A stretch of DNA of 64,000 bases from Micromussa lordhowensis (Eukaryota > Cnidaria > Anthozoa > Scleractinia > Lobophylliidae): the NCBI GenBank assembly GCA_964020085.1, contig OZ026608.1:17031479-17095478 (forward strand), read 5' to 3'. Within the stretch, counting starts at the first letter, position 1; each line of letters begins with the position of its first letter. Of this stretch, positions 56,101 through 64,000 are shown in pieces. The notes under the pieces were generated by a model, which had not been told where the DNA came from, did no database searches, and worked only from the letters and a program-made list of their open reading frames with translations. Position numbers and translations under genes: made by a program.

Positions 56101-59100
56101 ATAGTGAACCACAAATTAAAACAAATCAGGATCGTCCTGATGTTCCTCAAGGTTAGTCGTCTTGGCTATGAAATAACTTAAGACTAAGATGCTGAAAGAG
56201 TTTTCAACATGAAATTTTTTTATTATATGACCTGTACAGCCCCGCATACTATTTCTTTAGGAAACCATAAGAAAAAACGGTCCTGTATGAAGGCTGTACA
56301 TGTCGAAGTGATAGGGCTGGAAAAACGTGTACAGCCCCGCAAAATCGATGCAAGTAAAAATCAATGACAGAAAGAAGTTTGTGTCTGCCAAATTTTTGTC
56401 TTCAAAACGAGTGATGAAAGTGAACATTCTGACAGTGAACTTTACTATCCTTGCAAACTGTCCAATGCAGAACTACTTCAGTTGCCAGCCAAAAACATAG
56501 AGAGAAAGTCAACACTCCTCACAAATGAAGAGCAAAAATGGTCATATGATAAAATGCTTATTGACTGAGTGAGGTTGAGCCAGAAAAGAAAATATTTGGC
56601 TTTCTGTCATGATGCACAAATCTCACTGCAATCGGTCCATTCATCCTGACCTGGAGCCAAATGTTTTCCCATCTGGCTCTCCCACTCTGTCAATAAGTAC
56701 ATAGTATTTCATAAATCTGTTGCTTGTTTCTTAGCATACAGTATGACTGCATTCTACCTTTTTTGCATACAGGTGCATTGACAGCTCCTCGTCAAATCAA
56801 GGGTCAAAGAACTATTGATTTATCTACAACAGTGAGAACAAACTTGAATGAAACTCAATTTTATCAACATGTTGCCCAAGTGCAGGACAGAACATCAAAT
56901 GCTTATAATCAGCAAGGTGTTTATGATAGTATTAATGCTCTTGAGGCACTTGCATCACAGAATGGCTTCAATTTGAATGCCTCTGTTCTTGGGCAAGCAT
57001 CACAACAGCTTGCTGCGTTAAATGAAAAGCAAAGAAATTCTCATTTACATGATAGAACTTTGGAGCAGCAACAGGAAGGCCATATAGGTAGAACTAGAAC
57101 TAGCTCAGAGTCAAAATCAAAGAAGCGACGTAAATCATCTAGAGGCAAATCAGAGCCTGAGATTGAGAATGAGCCAGTGCAGTACAGCTCAACGCAGCTA
57201 CATCATTCAGGACTTGCAGAGGACGACAGTGTCTTTAACATATCGCCAAGTGAGAAAAGTTCACAGCTGAGACCTTCAAGATCAATTAGAACGTCTGTGG
57301 AAGTGAAAAATGACACTGATGTTGATGCTGATGCGCAGAATTTGCCACCCATTTCAGCAATGGACTTGAATATCAGGAACCAAAATCATCCGCATGTGTT
57401 ACCCAATAGAACAGAGGGTTTGATGTCACCAAATAGTGATCAAAGAAGGGACCATATCCCATGTATATCACCAACAGTGAAGTTACCTTCTGCTCTCAAG
57501 GGGATTCAGCTATATGTTCCAAAGTTAGTTATAACAAAAGTGAAGCAGCGACGAGGCTCCAAAGAAGTGGAGACCCATCAAGTTCGAGAAGTTTTGCCAG
57601 GCAGTGAAAGTGATTTGCAAAAGACCAAGAAGCGCCGGAGGTCAAGTGATGAAAAGTCTAGAAACAGTAGTCATGATTGGGAAGAAGGTATGTTGCTGAT
57701 TATATAAAGCAGGCATGGCAGTCTCCCTTTACAGTCTGCCACTCCATTTAACCAACTTCCTTCCTTCCTTGGACCTTCCTCACCTTGTCTGGGATACATC
57801 TGGGGGTCTTCTCACTTCTTAGTTCATACATGTACTTGAAAGAATACTATTTCCATGGCTGGTGATTTTTTGCACACCAGCCATGTCCCCAAATATCCAG
57901 GCTACCACCATGCTGACTAGGGTGTGCGGTGCAGTGCAGCACTTGCAAAGCAAAAACAAACTACAGTGTAGGAAACAAAATGAAGGGAAGGTGACTGTGG
58001 ACCAGGGTGGGTTTATCGAATTGGTAAAGATCACTGACTGTTCAAACAAGATGCTTTATTCTGAATATATTATGCAGTGTTATAAAACTATGACTTTATA
58101 CCCAGGGAACAACCCTGTCAAAATATTTTGTGGTAGTGTCAGGGGGGGTAGGATAACAGAAATAGCAGACATTAATTAAGGCTAAAGGTGGATGTGGTAT
58201 TTGTCAGGATCTGTGAACTCTAGAGTAGGCGGTAAATAAGTTACTGTATGCGGCAAAATTGCAGCCTTCTCACACATTTTCACAGGGCTGTAGGAACTTC
58301 AAGTTCTTAGTCTACCAAGTGCTAGGACTACTTATACATCATTACTTGTTCAAAATTTAACATTGAAATACCTGTTTTTTAAGTTCTACCCAGGAAGAAG
58401 AGCAAAAGCAAGAAGCGGAAAGTCCAAGATTCTCATGATCCTGAAGGTACATGTGCTTGAAAATCATTTAAAATTTTGCAGTGTCTTGGATAAGTGATTA
58501 GATTTGTCATAATGGTAATTCCTGGGCTAGTAACGTGTAGCTTGAGTGCTCTCTGGTTAGTTTTTCTGGCTGTCTCCTATAAAGGACCTTTTCAGCTACA
58601 GTGTACAGGATGTTTTTTCTATTTTTACATGCTCCCTCTATACACTCTAACCACATTTTCATTTGCATGCCTCTTTCTAGTTACTAATTACACTGTATTT
58701 GCAAAATATTGTTGAATGTGTAATGCATCCAAATACCTGGTTCTGTTTTTAGACATCATGGAATCACCAACCTTCAGAAAGCTTGGAGATTTACTTGAGA
58801 ACTTGTTTGAATTTGACGATGAGTGTGATGCACCAAGTTTTCATGACTTGGGTGAGTCTTTGAATCAATGCATTGAAGGCACATGTACCCAGCACAGGGT
58901 TTGTAACCATTGAAAACCTGGAGAGTAAATGGCATTCAAGAATTTCGTTTTCCAGGCCTGGAAAGTCATGGAATTTAATTGTTGGTCATGGAAAGTCATG
59001 GAAAATAATAGTCTGGTAAATTCATCACTTCAGATGTCAAAACGAGAACAAAATAAAATGATGGCGAATTACAAAATGTAGCCTCCCACACAGACACTTT

Positions 59101-62100
59101 GAACTTTGCACATTTTGGCAAATGCTAGAGATGACAAAACAATACAAAATGACAGTTTTGACATTTTTTGAAAGTGACAGCTAAACTTGAGGTACATGTA
59201 ATGGAAAGTTGGAAAAGGTCATGGACACAATCATAGAAAGTCACAGAGTTTGAAGACCTCTGAAGAATACAAACCCTGTGGCTGTCTACATTTTGTACAT
59301 GTAGCTAAAGACACTTCTAACTTTCCTAGGTTGTATTTTATTTTATTTTTCTTAAGAATTAAGTCTTTGCCAACTGAATAGGAACCTTTAGTAAACTTGC
59401 CTGTTTTCTTCCCTGTAGATGATCAGGAACCAAAACCAGAAACCCTACTTTCAAGATCAACAGTTTTGGAATTTTACACAGAGACAGCAAAGCTCAAATC
59501 TTTAGGAGTATTACATAAGGTAAGAACACAGCTCTAAGTTGCTATGCTTCATTGGATCTACATGTAGACTGATCGCAAGAAATTTGATGAATTTATTTTG
59601 AATTTCTCCAGGTACCCACTGAGGATTTGATGAGACTATTGAATATAATGGAACGGCACATAAGAGATGGTTTACATTTACAGTTGCAGAGTAATGCAGA
59701 CCAGGTGAGCATTAACTTTTCTATACTAGCAGTAATGTACTAGGGAAGTGTATTGTGCACAGTAATGATCTCTGTCCAACAGTGACTTTTAACTTTCAAG
59801 TTCCTTTTTTTTTCAGGACGACGATGAAGAACAAAGACTTTGGCGTGAGTTATGCCTCGATAGGATGGTACGAGCAGTAGAGGCTTCTTTGGTTGCTCTT
59901 ATCGTCCTCACATCGCCTGCCATGTCCAAACAGTTATACCTCGAAGAGGTCATCAACAGGGTTATTTCTCTTGCAAAGTATCAGCTGAAAACCAACATTT
60001 TCCCTGAATATGATCCCCTTTACAGAGAATCAGATCCTAATGGTGAGATTTAATTGAGATTGATTGTAAGTTTGCAAGTACCTTTCCAACCTGGGTGCCC
60101 TTTGTATGTACATGTACAAGTGTCATTAACTTGTTAATGAGCATGTTATTAATGCTACTCATAGGCCATTCAAAAATTGTGCAGGGAATTGGGCAAGTTT
60201 CAAATTTTAACCAGTCGATAAACTGACCACCACCACATAAAAGATCATGTTGAGAGTAGTCATTTGACCAATTTTGATGCTTTTAGGGTGAAAAACATAT
60301 AGTGATTATTACATTGCATGACAAGCTTTGTAATCACTGTAATGTCCCGGATGTACTTGAATTTCATTGAGCGGGAAAGTAGCGTTTCAACAGTACAACA
60401 GACTGTTGAAGAATTCAAACATCTCGGTGAGATTTATAAAATCTTACAGCAATCTCGCCAAGATTTGAGAACTCACAAACATCATGGCGAGATCTTGGCG
60501 AGACCTTAGCAATCTTGGTGAGATACAGGAAATCTTGGTAAAAATTTTGCACTGGAGCTTGCAGGGCATATGGGTGGCCAAGGCAGGCAGGCGAAAAAGC
60601 TTTTGCCCCAAATTTGACACAGTTTTCATAATTCAAACATACATGTATACGTTATAAGTAAAATTATTCTCACATTTTGATTGGTTATTTATTTGATCTA
60701 TTGGAGGATAGATGTATTGATGACGTCTTCAACATTTTTTCTTTTGTTTTCTTGTAGCATAAACTAGTAGATTCCATGTTGTCGTGAGTCTGTCCAGTAG
60801 TAGATCACAGAAGGCACCAAACTGTGGTAAGAACATCACTGACATACTTGGCTACTGCCACGTGTGGTACGTGTTTGTTCTTACCACATTTTGTAATCAT
60901 CCGTGATCTGTTACAAAACAGACACAAGGCAACACAGAATCCCTCTGTTAAAATAGAACTCCATCTAAAGCTGATTTAATATTGAGGAATGCATGTGAAA
61001 TTTTACATGGCTCACAGACTTGTTCATCACAGTTAATTGTATTGACTTTTCTAGAGAGTGTTCTTATGATGCCAAAAGCCAAAAGAGCCAAATGTGCTCA
61101 AGTAAAGCTCAAGTCTATGTCACTGTTCTACAACAAAGTGTGTGAACTGGTCTCACTGCTGGGGGATCTTGTGGATATTCAAGCCCTTACTGATACTGAT
61201 GTTTTACAGGTACATGTACTAGTTTCATACCCTAATGGATGGGTGTGTTTAAAACATGAAATGGCAAAATGTCACGACAGTTAGCCTACATAGCGCTCTA
61301 TTTAGCCCTAATAGCACTCTGGTTAGCCTAAATTGTACTCGGGTTAGCCTAAACATCACTGACTTGAAGATGGTAACTAGCTCTCAATAGTTGTAGGGGT
61401 GAACCGTATCCATCTTGTTACATGTACGTGCCTTTTTGCCATTGCCATTGTGCCATTTAGTGTTTTAACCCATTGACTCCTGCATCAAACTGTCTGCAAC
61501 CCACCCCTAATTTCCTGGCGTTTTTTGGAAATATGTCAGAGCAAGTGAAAGCATTAAAATAAACCATATGCACAGTAACCACAGACACAAGATCAGGTTT
61601 CAAGACTTCGTTTATTTAAAGTTCAATAAATGAACGGCCAAAATAGTAAAAAATATCAACAAAAAGAACTCAACTTGATGCGTATAACTTGTAAGAAAAC
61701 AAGAAATTATATTTTTTTCTTCACCGTGTGACAAAACGGCAAGAAAATTGAATACGCAAAAATGAGTTAAATGTTTACTTCACAGGATGAAACGAAACCA
61801 AATACAACAGAATTTCCATTCTTTTACTATAATGGAGAACATTTAAGAAAATACCAGAAAATAAAAGGCAAAAAACACACGTAAAGCCAATTCAAAAAGA
61901 AGAAATCGGATAATTTTTTTGCCGCCCGACGAAATAATACAGCGCAGCAAAAGAAAGTTGAAAAATGTACATCAATAAGATGACAAAAACAAGGCAATTA
62001 TTTTGAGACAAATCGTTTTTCAACTGTGTAAATTTAGTGCCAACTTAGTTCTATCCGCAGGTGTTCTGTAGAAGCTGAACAAGACTCAATAAAATATATT

Positions 62101-63601
62101 TGAGGGAAGCGAATACACTAAACAAACAAACCACGAGGGGTCGCCGTAAATTAAATATGCAGAATTCCAGCGTTCAAAAATACTGTTCACTTTTAAAACC
62201 TAAAATTCCCAAATATAGGCAACCAAATGAAAGAAACGTGACAGGAAGTTCAATAACAATAAATTTTCATTCAAGATGAGGCAAAAAAACTTATCTAAAA
62301 GCACAAAAATGTTCAAAATTTTAGAGACGTGCTTCGCGGCATGTTCAAATTAATTTTCACGCAAAAGCAAAAGCGTGAGTTTTTCTCTACAAGTTTTGCA
62401 GTTATTTTATCGGCCGTGGCTTTGCCTATCGTGCTAAAAGCTGAATTCAACTTCGAACTAATACTGCACATTACCATTTTTGTTTTCTAAAGTCGAGGCA
62501 GCTGCTTTAAATCCGCGATCTGTATTCAAAACTCACTTGAAAACGCACCCGATCGTCTTGTTTTCGCCGCAGTTGAAGGAAGGAAAAATTATTCACCAGA
62601 AAGGTCTAAGGGTTCACCTTGATCTTCCATTCTAAGGCCACCTAAACATCGATTTATGTTTTTTCTTTCCATTTTAAGTGCCAAAGGAGTAATTTCTCCG
62701 TTTTAGGAATGAAAACAAGACCCTGGAAGTTTGTAGATTTGGCCCGCAACGCGCCATGATTACCTGCACTTTTCGAGCGCGTGATTTTAAGACAAAAACC
62801 CGTCTTTCTAGGACCCCTAAAGTCCTCTAAAAATATGCTCAGAAGGTCCATTTTCATTGGTTTATTTGTCCTTAACAACAATAGTACAACAGGAGAACCA
62901 AAATGTCTTCAGGGAGGGTAGGACAGGCATTTGTCCTCACGTGCTTTTTTACGGTCGGTTACGGCCGGCACAGGAAATTGGGGGTGGGTTTTCGTACGGC
63001 CGGTTACGGCCGGCACAGGAGTCAATGGGTTAAACAAGCCCCTATTGGACTGCATATGAACTAATTTGCATAATATATAAAATCATTATGGCTCTCATGA
63101 AAAAGGCCTATTGCATTGCAGATGTTTAAGAGAAAACAAGAAAGTCCCGGATTTATTTTTCACACGACAACATGTGTTCATGTATATTAAAGAACACAGC
63201 TCCCATCAGCCAGACTTCCAGTCATCATCATCATCATTTTGTTCCCTGATTATCCAGGAGTCTCCCTGATACAGACCAAATCTCTGGGTCTCCCAGGCAG
63301 GTCACCAAATCTCCCGAATTCAAAGGAAAGCATTAATTTGGCTGGTTTTTGGCCTTTTTCAGAGCAAAAGGATAATCTCAACAGAGGGACGGGAGATTCC
63401 CCTGGGGCCCCTCCCCAAAATCTAACAAGTTACGAGTTCCAAACCCCTTCAGGAAATACACTGTAATATACATGTAATTATAATTTTTCACTCACATGAC
63501 TTTTTATTCTTTTGCTCCAGGTATCAAATCTTGGGACATCTCCATTTTTTGTAGAGAACATCAGTGACCTTCAGCACAGTGCCCTCAAGCTAGTCAGATC
63601 T
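53152..63601 (+). CDS. NIPBL: Nipped-B-like cohesin loader, N-terminal part (3' partial)
   Basis: Thirteen coding exons in frame: 53152-53206, 53441-53612, 54634-54779, 55180-55455, 55975-56151, 56773-57687, 58384-58446, 58753-58851, 59419-59519, 59612-59704, 59817-60042, 61055-61209 and 63521-63601, 853 aa so far; the gene continues past the window. The start MDTSVPIATLAGITSLTD then LLPELPFP matches the conserved NIPBL N-terminus that binds MAU2. A long disordered Ser/Pro/Gln-rich region follows, with basic clusters (SKSKKRRKSSRGK, RKKSKSKKRKV) likely for nuclear import. From exon 58753 the conserved core begins (ESPTFRKLGDLLENL). It runs through RLWRELCLDRMVRAVEA, LTSPAMSKQLYLEEVI, YDPLYR, AKRAKCAQ and TSPFFVENISDLQ, the start of the HEAT-repeat part. 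With MAU2 it loads cohesin on chromatin. The disordered part is shorter than in vertebrates. Confidence 0.95.
54178..54353. mobile_element. pogo-like MITE in a NIPBL intron
   Basis: CAGTAGAACCTTGATTTAACG at the left and ATATCGAGGTTCCACTG at the right are imperfect inverts; TA follows the right end, while on the left TA is two bases away. Internal CTCTGTATAACAAAA-type repeats match this small family. An AAT-rich run (54103-54135) lies just upstream. Confidence 0.65.
56165..56720. repeat. Inverted-repeat DNA in a NIPBL intron
   Basis: TGTACAGCCCCGCA occurs near 56235 and 56328 in the same orientation. ACTTATTGAC-like (GCTTATTGACTGAGTGAG near 56558) and CTCTGTCAATAAGTAC (near 56690) are imperfect inverts. 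Probably an old transposon remnant; no coding sequence. Confidence 0.45.
58893..59280. mobile_element. MITE with CACAGGGTTTGTA ends in a NIPBL intron
   Basis: CACAGGGTTTGTA (58893-58905) and TACAAACCCTGTG (59268-59280) are perfect 13-bp inverts. The body repeats GGAAAGTCATGGAA. CAGGG ends suggest hAT type, but no 8-bp target duplication is seen. Confidence 0.75.
60803..60915. mobile_element. Short hairpin element in a NIPBL intron
   Basis: GTGGTAAGAACA and TGTTCTTACCAC with outer AGTAGATCACAG/CCGTGATCTGTT form an imperfect hairpin of about 110 bp. A palindromic CTTGGCGAGAT-type repeat lies at 60440-60535. Confidence 0.6.
61469..63029. mobile_element. piggyBac-like non-autonomous element in a NIPBL intron
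   Basis: TTAA at 61465-61468 and 63030-63033 flank CCCATTGACTCCTG and CAGGAGTCAATGGG, perfect 14-bp inverts. TTAA target and a CCC start fit piggyBac. The right end has two GGTTACGGCCGGCACAGGA-type subrepeats. At 1561 bp it has no transposase frame and would move only in trans. Confidence 0.85.
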
Positions 63602-64000
63602 GTATGTTACTGATTTCATTCTCTGAAGTTCAGCTAGTGTTGTATATTCACTTAAACAAAGTTAAGAGAGAGACCATTAGTACTGATGGTCTGGTAATCA
63701 AAGGATATTTAGAGACGTTTGTTAAAAGTTTATACAGTGGGGCAAGTTTGTGTTTTTACAATGTATTTCTGTAAGATGGGATTTCATTTTGGAAGTCTGA
63801 ACACCATGATGGCAGCAGTTCTAGTCTTAATTTTTATAAGGATGCATTTGTCCTACATGTACTCTATGTCCATAACGAACAGAAAATTTAACGATAGAGT
63901 AAGTACATTTATGCACAATATTGGTACTTTTCGCAGTAAGCTTCAAAGTTTCTCTTCTCTTGGCAGATTTTCCGAAAATATAACAAGCACAGGGATTTGA
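63602..64000. other. NIPBL intron at the window edge
   Basis: After the donor GTATGT at 63602 the next NIPBL exon (family continuation VFSRY-like) is not found before 64000. The open frame at 63719-64000 reads as non-coding AT-rich sequence. Confidence 0.5.

Overview
This window is nuclear DNA from an invertebrate animal, most likely an anthozoan cnidarian such as a reef coral. Spliced genes with GT-AG introns keep frame across every junction I assembled, and their products match animal families (NIPBL, WDR18, kelch-like BTB, MFSD6-like). The intergenic and intronic DNA is AT-rich. It is full of tRNA-derived SINEs, Penelope-like elements with GIY-YIG domains, TTAA-flanked MITEs and long palindromic elements, a mix that fits coral genomes. 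Species cannot be fixed from sequence alone, and no bacterial-style operon, CRISPR array or phage was seen.

Layout. 1-9618: two convergent paralogous genes for single-Ig-domain type I membrane proteins. Both have three coding exons with identical phase-1 introns, and each has a different tandem repeat in its cytoplasmic tail. 9619-14721: gene-poor DNA ending in a 440-bp hexamer microsatellite. 14722-15660: a single-exon multi-pass membrane protein built from an internal duplication. 15661-24800: SINEs, a perfect palindrome, a Harbinger-like MITE nested in a TTAA-flanked element, and a Penelope-like insertion inside another TTAA MITE. A short, probably lipid-anchored protein (22878-23237) and a 31-bp minisatellite follow. 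24807-34869 (minus): a complete ten-exon WDR18 gene. It shares a 134-bp divergent promoter with a complete four-exon kelch-like BTB gene (35004-39166, plus). 41790-44039 (minus): an MFSD6-like transporter with two coding exons. 44040-53151: repeats, including a broken Penelope reverse transcriptase, fold-back elements and TTAA MITEs. 53152-63601 (plus): the first 13 coding exons of NIPBL, the cohesin loader. The gene runs off the right edge and carries a 1.56-kb piggyBac-like element in an intron.

The genes are not one pathway. WDR18 (ribosome biogenesis), NIPBL (cohesin loading) and the kelch protein (predicted CUL3 adaptor) are housekeeping or regulatory genes. The Ig pair is the accessory part of the window and the best candidate for lineage-specific recognition or signalling receptors. 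Exon borders were read by eye from splice signals, reading phase and remembered family similarity; no alignment or transcript data were available.
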